Assembly (NCBI RefSeq): GCF_014334055.1
Contig: NZ_CP060490.1
Coordinates: forward strand, 1,302,001-1,366,000
DNA from: Oscillibacter hominis
GTDB lineage: Bacteria; Bacillota; Clostridia; Oscillospirales; Oscillospiraceae
Length of the DNA: 64,000 nucleotides
Direction of reading: 5' to 3'
Position numbers and translations under genes: made by a program. The notes under the pieces were generated by a model that was not told the DNA's origin, ran no database searches, and was given only the letters and a program-made list of their open reading frames with translations. Of this stretch, positions 16,638 to 24,760 are shown in pieces; the first letter of the stretch is position 1; each line of letters starts with the position of its first letter.

Positions 16638-17345
16638 TCAGCTCATGCGGAGTATCTCTTTCTTCAGCCGCTGTATGATCCGCTTTTCCAGCCGGGAGAT
16701 GTAGGACTGGGAGATTCCCAAACGGCTTGCCACCTCTTTTTGAGTCTGCTCCTGGTGGCCTTCCAGCCCAAAGCGGAGTACGATGATCTCCTTTTCCCGC
16801 TGGGGCAGAGTGCTGATCGCGCTGTGGAGCAGCTTGCGGTCCACCACCTCTTCGATGGGGCGCATCACCGTGTCCTCCTCCGTGCCCAGCACGTCAGAGA
16901 GCAGCAGCTCGTTCCCGTCCCAGTCTGTGTTCAGCGGCTCGTCAAAGGAGATTTCCGACCGGCGGGACGCATTTTTGCGCAGGTACATGAGAATTTCATT
17001 TTCAATGCACCGGGAGGCATAGGTGGCCAGCTTGATGTTCTTCCCCGGCTGATAAGTGGACACCGCCTTGATAAGCCCGATGGTCCCAATGGAGATCAGG
17101 TCCTCAATGCCGATGCCGGTATTTTCAAACCGGCGGGCGATGTAGACCACCAGACGCAAATTGTGCTCAATCAGTGTCTGGCGCGCGTCCTCCTCCCCGA
17201 TCCGCTCCAGCAGCTTTGCCTCTGCCTCCCGGGAAAGAGGCGGCGGCAGCGTATCGCTGCCCCCGATGTACATGATTTTTCCCGGCCGCAGCAGCCCCAA
17301 CCGGGTCAGAAGACGGCTGAGCCCCTGCCTCCATTTTTCCAGCAC
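16638..17345 (-). CDS. sigE: Sporulation sigma factor E (pro-sigma-E)
   Basis: 235 residues with a GTG start behind AAGGGAG. The N-terminal pro-sequence is followed by [14 protein letters not shown], then [35 protein letters not shown] and the region 4 end [14 protein letters not shown], all diagnostic of SigE. It is the first mother-cell-specific sigma factor and is activated when SpoIIGA removes the pro-sequence. The spoIIGA gene lies directly upstream and overlaps its 5' end by 179 bp in another frame. Confidence 0.97.
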   Translation of the reverse strand: MLEKWRQGLSRLLTRLGLLRPGKIMYIGGSDTLPPPLSREAEAKLLERIGEEDARQTLIEHNLRLVVYIARRFENTGIGIEDLISIGTIGLIKAVSTYQPGKNIKLATYASRCIENEILMYLRKNASRRSEISFDEPLNTDWDGNELLLSDVLGTEEDTVMRPIEEVVDRKLLHSAISTLPQREKEIIVLRFGLEGHQEQTQKEVASRLGISQSYISRLEKRIIQRLKKEILRMS

Positions 17346-18207
17346 GTTGTTTCGCTCCCTTCTTTACCTCTCCGCCCCAGAGGGCATGATACCCGCCGCC
17401 GTCGCTGACCTCCGAGGGAGAAAGCGCCACCAGCAGGTCAGGATACCGCACTCCGTTTACGCTGACGCAGTCGCACCGCACCGCCAGCAAAAGCCCACTG
17501 CTGACTCCTACGCTGCGGTAAGGAATCAGACGAAAGCGTTTGTCGTTCAGCTGTTCCATGGCCTGCACCGGCTCCGCCAGGCTCTCCGCCGTCAGAGCCT
17601 CCCTCCATTCAGGGGGCCACAGCTCCTTCAGCCGCTCCGCCCAGGCGACCAGCATCTGCCGCCCGGAGATGGGGTCGCGCAGCGTATTCCCCGAATCGCA
17701 CAGGGCGGTCAGGGAGACCCGCCTTCCCGCCAGCTCCACGCTGACGCCCACCAAGTCCCCTCCGTGCTTTGCACCGGAGCGGAAAATCACTGACAGCACC
17801 ACATAGGCTGCCGCGGAGGCAATGAGCAGTATCTTCCCGTCCACCTGGGTGTAAAATACCCCGCTGACCATGGGCGTGCGCCCGGCCAGCAGCCCAAGCG
17901 CCAGCACACAGCCCGCAAAAGCGCAGGAAACGCCGAAAAAAAGAAGCGTCAGCCGCAGCAGCGCCCGCTCCCCGCCGTAGGCGATCAATGCCACCAGCGC
18001 CCCGGCCGCCGCCTTGATGGGAAGCGCCGTCAAAAAGGCGCACCCTGGCAAAAACACCGCCACCGCATACGCTCCTCCCGCCGCGGCGGCCAGGAGAAAG
18101 CGCCCCCTGCGCAGCTGGATGCCGGCCAGATGGGCCGCGCACAGCAGCATCAGATAGTCCGTCAGCATGTTGAATAAGAACACGCTGTCTATGTACACGA
18201 CCGTCAT
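17167..18207 (-). CDS. spoIIGA: Sigma-E processing peptidase SpoIIGA
   Basis: 346 residues from the ATG at 18207 (GGGAGG 7 bp upstream; starts [13 protein letters not shown]). Five hydrophobic segments occupy residues 1-140. The aspartic protease domain follows, with the catalytic motif [10 protein letters not shown] near residue 185. Such enzymes cut pro-sigma-E at the septum, on signal from the forespore. After the usual C-terminal end (YHAL..) the frame runs on for about 60 residues of Ala/Gly-rich sequence, inside sigE. A shift of one base at that point would meet a TAA just before sigE, so the extension looks like a recent indel or a sequencing error. Confidence 0.93.
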   Translation of the reverse strand: MTVVYIDSVFLFNMLTDYLMLLCAAHLAGIQLRRGRFLLAAAAGGAYAVAVFLPGCAFLTALPIKAAAGALVALIAYGGERALLRLTLLFFGVSCAFAGCVLALGLLAGRTPMVSGVFYTQVDGKILLIASAAAYVVLSVIFRSGAKHGGDLVGVSVELAGRRVSLTALCDSGNTLRDPISGRQMLVAWAERLKELWPPEWREALTAESLAEPVQAMEQLNDKRFRLIPYRSVGVSSGLLLAVRCDCVSVNGVRYPDLLVALSPSEVSDGGGYHALWGGEVKKGAKQRAGKMEAGAQPSSDPVGAAAAGKNHVHRGQRYAAAASFPGGRGKAAGADRGGGRAPDTD

Positions 18208-18268
18208 GGCAAACCTCCCCCCACAGGATGGTCCCATTATAGAACGAGCTGTGCGTAAAAGAGGTCGC

Positions 18269-18305
18269 AAAAAAGGAGAGCGCCCCGCAGGACGCTCTCC
18301 TTTTT
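18269..18305 (-). terminator. Intrinsic terminator of the DUF951 operon
   Basis: A 12-bp stem (18271-18282 with 18293-18304) of the form AAAAGGAGAGCG/CGCTCTCCTTTT, with the T-run on the minus strand. It begins at the stop of the 30-residue peptide gene. Confidence 0.85.
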
Positions 18306-18396
18306 ATATGATGTAGGGCACAATCATGGAGGCAATCAGGGAAAGCGCCATGATCACAGCCAGAATCAGCGCAAAGACTCTTGCCTTTTTGTTCAT
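18304..18396 (-). CDS. 30-residue membrane peptide
   Basis: The ATG at 18396 overlaps the DUF951 stop as ATGA and has GGAGGGTGG upstream. The frame encodes a basic N-terminus (MNKKAR) and one hydrophobic helix to the end (VFALILAVIMALSLIASMIV), then a TAA inside the terminator stem. The coupling to DUF951, a clean Shine-Dalgarno and the terminator at its stop codon argue it is translated. The function is unknown; such single-helix peptides in Clostridia often go unannotated. Confidence 0.65.
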   Translation of the reverse strand: MNKKARVFALILAVIMALSLIASMIVPYII

Positions 18397-18584
18397 TTTC
18401 CACCCTCCTCCGTCAGGATTTTCCGGATACTCTTTTCCACCTTGCTGCGGGGCAGCATCAGCTCATGCCCGCAGCCGAGGCAGCGCAGCTTGATGTCCAT
18501 CCCCACCCGGAGCACCTCCCAGGTTTTGCTGCCGCAGGGATGTTCTTTTTTCAGTTCCACCTTGTCGTGCAGGTGCAGTTCCAA
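18393..18584 (-). CDS. DUF951 family protein (YyzM-like)
   Basis: 63 residues from a TTG start at 18584, chosen because AAGGAGG lies 7 bp upstream and the known family start (short strand, then HDKVELKKEHPCGS) falls there; the longer frame to 18650 adds non-family sequence. Conserved features are HPCGSKTWEVLRVGMDIKL and the CLGCG knuckle with MLPRSKVEK. DUF951 is a small, probably nucleic-acid-binding protein of unknown role in Firmicutes. It is coupled to the 30-residue peptide downstream and diverges from the S1-domain gene. Confidence 0.88.
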   Translation of the reverse strand: MELHLHDKVELKKEHPCGSKTWEVLRVGMDIKLRCLGCGHELMLPRSKVEKSIRKILTEEGGK

Positions 18585-18675
18585 AATACCGCCTCCTTCT
18601 CGATCAATCCCTCCCGCCGCAGTGCATATATTGGATAAATACAGCCGCACTGGGCGGCGGATGGGATGGTTGACT

Positions 18676-19602
18676 ATGCCAGAAAATAAATTGTTTTTGC
18701 CAGAGGGGTCCCGCTCGACCGGGCCCTATTCGTTGGATGATTTAAAAGCAGCTGAGGAGTCCGGCGCCATTTTGGAGGGCATCGTCCTGCGCTGTGACAC
18801 TCAGCATAACCTGCATGTTTCCTTAGGGGGATACACCGGCCTCATCTCCCGGGACCAGGCCGTGCTGCCCTCCATCAACGGCTCCGACCGGGAGATCGCC
18901 GTGCTGTCCCGGGTGGGAAAACCAGTCTGTTTCACGGTTTCCTCCATCCGCTCCGATGAAAAGGGCGCGCCGGTGGTCCGTCTTTCACGCCGCCAGGCCC
19001 AGGAGCGGGCCATGGCGTATCTCTTGGAGGCCCTGGAGCCCGGCATGGTGATCGACGCCAGGGTTACACACCTGGAAAGCTTCGGCGCTTTCGTGGACAT
19101 CGGCTGTGGGATCGTCTCGCTTTTGCCCATTGAAAACATCTCTGTCTCCCGCATCGCCCACCCCGCCGAGCGCTTCCGCTCAGGCCAGCGGATCCGGGCG
19201 GTGATCTCCGCCGTGGACCGGGAGAACAAGCGCTTCCAGCTCACCCACAAGGAGCTGCTGGGCACCTGGATGGAAAACGCCAGCCGCTACAATTCCGGCG
19301 AAACCGTCCGCGGGATTATCCGCAGCGTCAAGGACTACGGTATCTTTGTGGAGCTCCAGCCCAACCTTTCCGGCCTTGCGGACCTGAAAGAGGGCTTTTC
19401 TCCAGGCGACTGCGTGTCCGTGTTCATCAAGAGCCTGCAGCCGGAGCGCATGAAGATCAAGCTCCAGATCATCGAAAAGCTCCCGCCCTTCCTGCCTCAG
19501 CTCCCCTATCAGATCACCGACGGCCAAATTGCCCTGTGGCGCTACTCCCCGCCGGGGTTTCAGCATGACCCCATTGAGACCGACTTTACCGCTTCCCTTT
19601 GA
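18676..19602 (+). CDS. S1 RNA-binding domain protein
   Basis: About 308 residues from the ATG at 18676; another in-frame ATG at 18661 is possible because neither has a strong Shine-Dalgarno. The middle holds an S1/OB-fold (PGMVIDARVTHLESFGAFVDIGCGIVSLLPIENIS, split by eye at about residues 120-190). A second, weaker S1-like unit follows (GETVRGIIRSVKDYGIFVELQPNLSG, about 215-270). It resembles ribosomal S1/RpsA-like proteins of Clostridia and probably binds RNA. Its 3' end overlaps the convergent rarA by 17 bp. Confidence 0.85.
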   Translation: MPENKLFLPEGSRSTGPYSLDDLKAAEESGAILEGIVLRCDTQHNLHVSLGGYTGLISRDQAVLPSINGSDREIAVLSRVGKPVCFTVSSIRSDEKGAPVVRLSRRQAQERAMAYLLEALEPGMVIDARVTHLESFGAFVDIGCGIVSLLPIENISVSRIAHPAERFRSGQRIRAVISAVDRENKRFQLTHKELLGTWMENASRYNSGETVRGIIRSVKDYGIFVELQPNLSGLADLKEGFSPGDCVSVFIKSLQPERMKIKLQIIEKLPPFLPQLPYQITDGQIALWRYSPPGFQHDPIETDFTASL

Positions 19603-20851
19603 TCTCCTCCCAATAGCGCCGGGCGGCCTGCTCCGTCTTGTTGTCCGCGTACTCATAGTACCGGGCGCCCCGGATGGCGTCGGGCAGATACTGCTGCTCC
19701 ACCCAGTGGTTGGGGTAGTTATGGGGGTATTTGTAGTTTTGCCTGTTGTCAAAGCCAGTGGTGTCCGCATGGACATTTTGCAGCTGGCGGGGAATCTCGC
19801 CGGTCTTTCCGTGGGCCACGTCCTCCATGGCGGCGATGATGGCGTTGTGGGCGGAGTTGGATTTGGGCGCAGTAGCCAAAAGAACGGCTGCCTCCGCCAA
19901 AGGAAGCCTTGCCTCCGGAAGCCCCAGCTGCACCGCCGCATCCACGCAGGCCTTTGTAATGACGATGGCCTGGGGATAGGCAAGGCCGATGTCCTCCGCC
20001 GCGATGACCAAAAGCCGCCGGCAGGGCGAGAGCAGGTCTCCCGCCTCCAGGAGCCTGGCCAGATAGTGAACCGCGGCGTCCGGGTCCGATCCGCGGATGG
20101 ACTTTTGCAGCGCGGAGAGGATGTCATAGTGGGCGTCCCCATCCTTATCGTAGCGCATGGCGCTGCGCTGCGCGACCTGTAAGGCATCTTCGCTTGTCAG
20201 TTTCAGCTTCCCGTTCTCCGGAATCGCCGACTGGCACAGCAGCTCCACCGCATTGATGGCCTTGCGCACATCGCCGCCGCAGGCGGTGGCGATCTGGAGA
20301 GGGACCTCTTTCTCCCAGTTGATCTCCAGCCCCAGTCGATGCCCCTCGATCTCCAGGCCCCTCAGGACAGCCCGCTCCACTTCCTCCGGCGGGACCTGCT
20401 TGAATTCAAACACGGTGCTGCGGGATAAAAGCGCACTGTAGATGTAAAAATATGGGTTCTCTGTGGTGGAGGCGATCAGGGTGATCTTCCCGTTCTCCAT
20501 GAATTCCAGCAGGCTCTGCTGCTGCTTTTTATTAAAGTACTGGATCTCGTCCAGATAGAGCAGCACCCCGCCGGGGGCCATCAGCGTCCCCACATCGGCG
20601 ATGATCCCCTTGATGTCCTGCAAGGACGCGGTGGTGGCGTTGAGCCGGTACAGCGTGCGGTTGGTCCGCTGGGCAATCAGGTTCGCCACAGTGGTCTTGC
20701 CCGTACCGGAAGGGCCGTAGAATACCATGTTGGCATTGGTCCCGCTCTCAATGATCCGGCGCAGCACAGCTCCGGGAGCGAGGAGATGGGTTTGCCCCAC
20801 CACTTCGTCCAGTGTCCGGGGACGGATTTCATCCGCAAGGGGCCGGTTCAT
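19586..20851 (-). CDS. rarA: Replication-associated recombination protein A (AAA+ ATPase)
   Basis: 421 residues, typical for RarA/MgsA. The N-terminal PRTLDEVVGQTHLL is followed by Walker A GPSGTGKTT near residue 52 and Walker B LLYLDEI near residue 97. Sensor and arginine-finger segments (STTENPYF, ALLSRSTVFEF) follow. The C-terminal half carries the tetramerisation and clamp-loader-like domain (RGSDPDAAVHYLARLLEAG). It acts at stalled replication forks. GGAGGG precedes the ATG. Confidence 0.96.
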   Translation of the reverse strand: MNRPLADEIRPRTLDEVVGQTHLLAPGAVLRRIIESGTNANMVFYGPSGTGKTTVANLIAQRTNRTLYRLNATTASLQDIKGIIADVGTLMAPGGVLLYLDEIQYFNKKQQQSLLEFMENGKITLIASTTENPYFYIYSALLSRSTVFEFKQVPPEEVERAVLRGLEIEGHRLGLEINWEKEVPLQIATACGGDVRKAINAVELLCQSAIPENGKLKLTSEDALQVAQRSAMRYDKDGDAHYDILSALQKSIRGSDPDAAVHYLARLLEAGDLLSPCRRLLVIAAEDIGLAYPQAIVITKACVDAAVQLGLPEARLPLAEAAVLLATAPKSNSAHNAIIAAMEDVAHGKTGEIPRQLQNVHADTTGFDNRQNYKYPHNYPNHWVEQQYLPDAIRGARYYEYADNKTEQAARRYWEEIKGKR

Positions 20852-20946
20852 GGCCTTCCCTCCTCTCCAATTCCATATCCGCTACATTGTAACACAGCTG
20901 TCCTGATTTTGCATCCCTTTTTTCCCTCGCCAACCGTCGAATCCTG

Positions 20947-20955
20947 TGGTATAAT
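20947..20955 (+). promoter_or_regulatory. Extended -10 promoter of nth
   Basis: TGGTATAAT provides an extended -10 element (TG, one base, TATAAT at 20950-20955). No clear -35 is seen, as is common for extended -10 promoters. Confidence 0.6.
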
Positions 20956-21009
20956 AGCATCAATCGTTTTACCCGGCTGCCGGGAAACTCTACAAATGAG
21001 GTGATTGCA

Positions 21010-21642
21010 TTGCGAGCATCTGTCAAACGAATCATTGAGGAGCTGAAGGCCCTTTATCCGGACGCCCTCTGCTCTTTGGATTATCAAAAGGACTATGAGC
21101 TTCTCTTCTCCGTGCGCCTGGCCGCCCAGTGCACCGACGCCCGGGTCAACCAGGTTACTCCGGCGCTTTTTGCCCGCTTCCCCACGTTAGAGAGCTTTGC
21201 CGAGGCCGACCCGGCGGAGGTGGGAGAATACATACGCTCCTGCGGCTTTTTCAACACCAAGTCCAAGGATCTGGTGGAGTGTGCCAAGGTGTTGGTGAAC
21301 AAGTTTGGCGGGAAGGTGCCCGGCACCATGGAGGAATTGACCAGCCTGCCGGGGATCGGCCGTAAAACCGCCAATTTGATCTTGGGCGATATCTACCACC
21401 AGCCCGCCTATGTGTGCGACACCCACTGCATCCGCATCACCGGGCGGCTGGGCCTGACGGACGGCAGCAAAGACCCCCTCTCCGTGGAGCGCCAGCTGCG
21501 TGCCTGCCTGCCGCCGGAGGAGTCCTCGGACTTCTGCCACCGCATGGTCCTCCACGGCCGCGCCGTGTGCACCGCCAGAAACCCCAAGTGCGAAAGCTGC
21601 ACCCTCAGCCGCGACTGCGCCTATGCCAAGGCAAAGAAATAA
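21010..21642 (+). CDS. nth: Endonuclease III
   Basis: 210 residues from a TTG start at 21010, chosen because GAGGTG ends 6 bp upstream; the GTG at 21001 would overlap that site. Helix-hairpin-helix LPGIGRKTANLILG near residue 115 carries the catalytic lysine. The catalytic aspartate is in CDTHCIRI near residue 137. Four cysteines of the iron-sulphur loop (C-x6-C-x2-C-x5-C) are near the C-terminus. It removes oxidised pyrimidines and cuts at abasic sites in base-excision repair. It is divergent from rarA, another genome-maintenance gene. Confidence 0.96.
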   Translation: MRASVKRIIEELKALYPDALCSLDYQKDYELLFSVRLAAQCTDARVNQVTPALFARFPTLESFAEADPAEVGEYIRSCGFFNTKSKDLVECAKVLVNKFGGKVPGTMEELTSLPGIGRKTANLILGDIYHQPAYVCDTHCIRITGRLGLTDGSKDPLSVERQLRACLPPEESSDFCHRMVLHGRAVCTARNPKCESCTLSRDCAYAKAKK

Positions 21643-21680
21643 GCCGCTGCTCTTTTCCGTAAATTTGGTTCAAACAGGAA

Positions 21681-21710
21681 GTGTCTGCCGCTACGGCAGA
21701 CACTTTTTTT
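21681..21710 (+). terminator. Intrinsic terminator after nth
   Basis: A 10-bp stem GTGTCTGCCG/CGGCAGACAC (21681-21690 with 21694-21703) with a 3-base loop and seven T. Confidence 0.9.
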
Positions 21711-21751
21711 CGTTTCCAGCATAGACTGTAATTACAGAGAGGAGTGTTTCC

Positions 21752-22003
21752 ATGGACAACAAGGAACTGGTTGAAAAGCTCAAGGGCAACCAGGCCGCGC
21801 TGCAGGCGCTGATGCGCTCGCGGGACGGCCAGGCACTGATGCAGCGGCTGACCCAGTCAGACGGAGGCGCGGCGCTGCAAAAGGCCGCCATGTCTGCCGC
21901 AAAAGGCAATACCTCCGACATGGTGCGGATGGTCAATCAAGTGATGCAAAGTCCGGAAGGCGCAGATCTGATCCGCAGGATCAACGAGTCTATTCCCAAG
22001 TAA
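21752..22003 (+). CDS. Small helical protein of unknown function, cluster gene 1
   Basis: 83 residues; ATG after GAGAGGAGTG. It is predicted all-helical, Gln/Ala/Met-rich (ALQALMRSRDGQALMQRL), with no cysteines and no membrane segment. I do not recognise a family. It is first of three small same-strand genes with gaps of 12 and 3 bp that end at a shared terminator, so it is almost certainly co-transcribed with them. A spore or coat role is possible in this sporulating organism but unproven. Confidence 0.8.
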   Translation: MDNKELVEKLKGNQAALQALMRSRDGQALMQRLTQSDGGAALQKAAMSAAKGNTSDMVRMVNQVMQSPEGADLIRRINESIPK

Positions 22004-22015
22004 AGGCGGGGTTGT

Positions 22016-22405
22016 GTGGCTGAATTTGAAGATAAACTGAATGCGCTGCTGAATGATCCCTCCAGCATGGCCCAGATCATGCAGCTGGCCCAGTCCTTTT
22101 CCGCCCAAAACGGGAATTCGGCCGCACCGCCGCCTCCGCCGCCCCCCGCACCTGCTGCCTCCGCAGCACCGCCCGCGGCCGATTCCTCGCCCCTGAGCGG
22201 ACTATTGGGCGGACTGGACCCAAACCTCATCGGGAAACTGCTTCCCCTGCTACAAAATGCCGGAGGTAACAGCGAATCCGCCCAGCTGCTGTACGCGCTG
22301 CGCCCTTTCCTGAAACCGGAGCGGCAGGACAAAGTGGACCGGGCATTGCAGTTGGCGCGGATGATCCACCTGGCAAAGCAGTTCTTTACCAACTGGGAGG
22401 CTTAG
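22016..22405 (+). CDS. Small protein with proline linker, cluster gene 2
   Basis: 129 residues with a GTG start behind AAGGCGGGG. Three parts are visible: an N-terminal helix (FEDKLNALLNDPSSMAQIMQLA), a Pro/Ala-rich linker with eight consecutive prolines near residue 40, and a C-terminal helical part (LLPLLQNAGG, ALRPFLKPERQDKVDRALQLARM). The C-terminal part recalls small Clostridial proteins of unknown function that often lie near sporulation genes; this is a memory-based impression. It is co-transcribed with its two neighbours. Confidence 0.78.
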   Translation: MAEFEDKLNALLNDPSSMAQIMQLAQSFSAQNGNSAAPPPPPPPAPAASAAPPAADSSPLSGLLGGLDPNLIGKLLPLLQNAGGNSESAQLLYALRPFLKPERQDKVDRALQLARMIHLAKQFFTNWEA

Positions 22406-22408
22406 AGG

Positions 22409-22807
22409 ATGTATAACCGCTATATTCGAAACGATCAGGGCAGTTATACCCGCGTGCAGGAGGAGGAACCCGCCTCCCGCCAGCCCTCCCCTCCCGGCCG
22501 GGGCGAATCACCCCACCAGGAGCCGCCGCATCAAGGGCCACGGGAACAGGCGCATCAGGAGCGGCAGGAACATCATGAACCGCCGCCCCACGAAGAAGCG
22601 CCGCCCCACCAGGAGCCGCCCCCTCACAGCGGGAGGGACCCCCGCTCCGGCTTCATCACCGGAGCGCTGCGCAAGCTCCTGGACCAGCTGCACCTGGACA
22701 ATGTGGACACCGGGGATTTGCTGTTGCTGCTGATCCTTTTTTTTCTATTTGAAGAAGGCGCGGAAGAAGAGCTCCTGATTGCACTGGGGCTAATGCTGAT
22801 CCTGTAA
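22409..22807 (+). CDS. His/Pro/Glu-repeat protein with hydrophobic tail, cluster gene 3
   Basis: 132 residues. Residues about 20-75 are low-complexity, built of degenerate PHQEPP / PPHEE units with about a dozen histidines, which could bind metal. A short linker leads to a C-terminal hydrophobic region of two segments split by an acidic hinge (GDLLLLLILFFLF, EEGAEEE, LLIALGLMLIL). The gene starts 3 bp after the previous stop and ends at a strong terminator. No family is recognised. The layout suggests a membrane- or surface-associated protein. Confidence 0.78.
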   Translation: MYNRYIRNDQGSYTRVQEEEPASRQPSPPGRGESPHQEPPHQGPREQAHQERQEHHEPPPHEEAPPHQEPPPHSGRDPRSGFITGALRKLLDQLHLDNVDTGDLLLLLILFFLFEEGAEEELLIALGLMLIL

Positions 22808-22843
22808 AAAAAGCAGCCGCTTTTTGTAAGCGGCTGCTTTTTT
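22806..22843. terminator. Bidirectional intrinsic terminator
   Basis: An 11-bp stem AGCAGCCGCTT/AAGCGGCTGCT (22812-22822 with 22828-22838) with A-run and T-run flanks, between convergent genes. Confidence 0.88.
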
Positions 22844-22844
22844 C

Positions 22845-23597
22845 TCATGCGTTGGGCGAGTGGAGCACCGTCCCGTCGGGCAGGGTGAATTGTTCCTCGG
22901 TAATGTTGGCACTATCCGCCGTGGGAGAGCCCATCCGGTAGATCGTGGCACCGTCCTGAAGCCATTCCGAGGCGATCAGAAGCCCGGTGTTCACCTCCAC
23001 CCAATAGCGGAGCACATATCCGTTTTCATCCGGTACAGTCTCCACATAGATGCAGTAAATGTCTGAAAGGTTCCGGTAATCGGCGGCCGCGATCTCCTCC
23101 ACACGCAGAGACAGGATGTCCTCATAGGTGGGGATGTGCTGCTCGTTGTCCGAGGAGATGTCTCCCGCTTTTCCGGTAAAATAGGAGAGCGAACTGTCGT
23201 ACCAGACGTAGGTGGTCTCTCCATCGGTGATGGAGTGGCGGGTGGTGCCGCTGGGCAGGACCGCGTCCACACGGGTCCACCCTCTGCTGAGCGTCACCGT
23301 CAGCTCTGTCCTGCTGCTGCCCCCGCTCCAGATGGTCTCCGTGGTGATGGAGCGTGTATAGTCGGTGGGCCGCTCCAACGTTGCAATCACATCCTGCACC
23401 GTCTCCGGCGTCACCTCCACACGGATCAGGGTGTCCTCCTCCCCGGACGGGTCCTCCGCGGCAGAGGAGGACGCCCCGGCCTCAGGCAGCTGAAGATGGG
23501 GCGTGTTGGGCAGGCTGTTGCGAATCAGCAGCCCGCAGACCAGAAGGACAAGCAGCGCGACTGCCGCAAACAGCGGCAGGTCTTTTTTCCGGTTCAC
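22845..23597 (-). CDS. Membrane-anchored extracytoplasmic protein of unknown function
   Basis: 250 residues. A single N-terminal anchor (LFAAVALLVLLVCGLLI, about residues 9-25) is followed by a Ser/Glu-rich linker. A beta-rich domain follows (TVQDVIATLERPTDYTRSI, TYVWYDSSLSYF, LRYWVEVNTGLLIASEW) that vaguely resembles the LolA/RseB-type lipoprotein-binding fold. No catalytic motif is visible. It is 20 bp downstream of wecB on the same strand, so it could belong to the trpS-tagO-wecB transcript. Confidence 0.75.
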   Translation of the reverse strand: MNRKKDLPLFAAVALLVLLVCGLLIRNSLPNTPHLQLPEAGASSSAAEDPSGEEDTLIRVEVTPETVQDVIATLERPTDYTRSITTETIWSGGSSRTELTVTLSRGWTRVDAVLPSGTTRHSITDGETTYVWYDSSLSYFTGKAGDISSDNEQHIPTYEDILSLRVEEIAAADYRNLSDIYCIYVETVPDENGYVLRYWVEVNTGLLIASEWLQDGATIYRMGSPTADSANITEEQFTLPDGTVLHSPNA

Positions 23598-23617
23598 AAG
23601 TCCCTCCTTTTCGCTCC

Positions 23618-24760
23618 TCAGCGGTAGTCCTCCGGACGGGTCTGGCTTTTTCCAAAATACCAGAGGATCGCGTCGGCAATCCTGCGGCAGGCAAATCCGT
23701 CGCCATAGGGGTTGACGGCCCTGGCCATCCTGGCATAGGCCTCCTTGCTGCGGATGAGCTCCTCCGCCATTTGGACGATCTTCTCCCGGTCCACCCCGGC
23801 CAGCTTCACCGTCCCAGCGGCCACGGCCTCCGGCCGCTCAGTCTCCCTGCGCAGCACCAGCACGGGCTTGCCCAGGGCCGGCGCCTCCTCCTGCAGTCCA
23901 CCGGAATCCGTCAGCACCAGGTAGGACCGGGCCATCAGGTTGTGCATCTCGTCGGCGGGCAGCGGGTCGATGAGGTGGGTGCGGGGCGCTCCCCGCAGGT
24001 ATTCGTCCACCGCCTGGCGCACCACCGGACTGAGGTGCACCGGATAGACCAACTCCACGTCCTCGTTCTCCTCAGCAATCTGACGCAGGGCCAGCATGAT
24101 GTTGCGCATGGGCTCACCGTAGTTTTCCCGGCGGTGGCAGGTGACCAGCAGAAGTTTCTTCTTCCCGTAGGGCAGATGGTTCAGCTCTTCGGTGGAAAAG
24201 CGGTATCCCTCCCGGACGGTGGTCTTCAGGGCGTCGATCACCGTATTGCCGGTGATGAAGATACCCGATTCCCCCACCGCCTCTTTCAGCAGGTTTTTCT
24301 TGTTGTTCACTGTGGGACAGAAATAGAGGTCCGCGATGGAAGTCACCAGTTTGCGGTTCATTTCCTCTGGAAAGGGAGAATACTTGTCATAGGTTCGCAG
24401 TCCGGCCTCCACATGGCCCACAGGCACTTGGTGATAAAAGGCGGAGAGGGCTCCGGCGAAGGTGGTGGACGTGTCGCCGTGGACCAGGATCATATCCGGT
24501 TTCAGGGCATCGATGGCCTCGTCCATTCCCAGAAGGCATTTGCTGGTAATGGTGGACAATGTCTGGCGGGGCGTCATAATGTCCAGGTCCCAGTCGGGCT
24601 TGAGGTCAAAGACCTCCAATACGCTGTCCAGCATCTGGCGGTGCTGTGCCGTCACGCAGCAAAGGCTTTCGATCTCAGGACGGCTGGCCAGTTCCCTGAC
24701 CAGCGGCGCCATCTTGATTGCCTCCGGCCGGGTGCCGAACACGCTCATCACACGCAGCAT
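23618..24760 (-). CDS. wecB: UDP-N-acetylglucosamine 2-epimerase (non-hydrolysing)
   Basis: 380 residues from the ATG at 24760 (GAGGAGG 7 bp upstream), overlapping the tagO stop as TGATG. Conserved motifs are FGTRPEAIKMAPLV at the N-terminus, VHGDTSTTFAGALSAFY near residue 95, HVEAGLRT, and the C-terminal LTDSGGLQEEAPALGKPVL. It converts UDP-GlcNAc to UDP-ManNAc, the precursor of ManNAc-containing teichoic acid linkage units or other wall polymers. Coupling to a TagO/WecA-type gene supports a wall polymer role. Confidence 0.95.
   Translation of the reverse strand: MLRVMSVFGTRPEAIKMAPLVRELASRPEIESLCCVTAQHRQMLDSVLEVFDLKPDWDLDIMTPRQTLSTITSKCLLGMDEAIDALKPDMILVHGDTSTTFAGALSAFYHQVPVGHVEAGLRTYDKYSPFPEEMNRKLVTSIADLYFCPTVNNKKNLLKEAVGESGIFITGNTVIDALKTTVREGYRFSTEELNHLPYGKKKLLLVTCHRRENYGEPMRNIMLALRQIAEENEDVELVYPVHLSPVVRQAVDEYLRGAPRTHLIDPLPADEMHNLMARSYLVLTDSGGLQEEAPALGKPVLVLRRETERPEAVAAGTVKLAGVDREKIVQMAEELIRSKEAYARMARAVNPYGDGFACRRIADAILWYFGKSQTRPEDYR

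Noticed and set aside
22409..22630. PHQEPP-type repeats considered as a CRISPR or DNA repeat array
   Set aside because: The repeats are coding, short and degenerate; no spacer structure. No CRISPR array was seen in the window.
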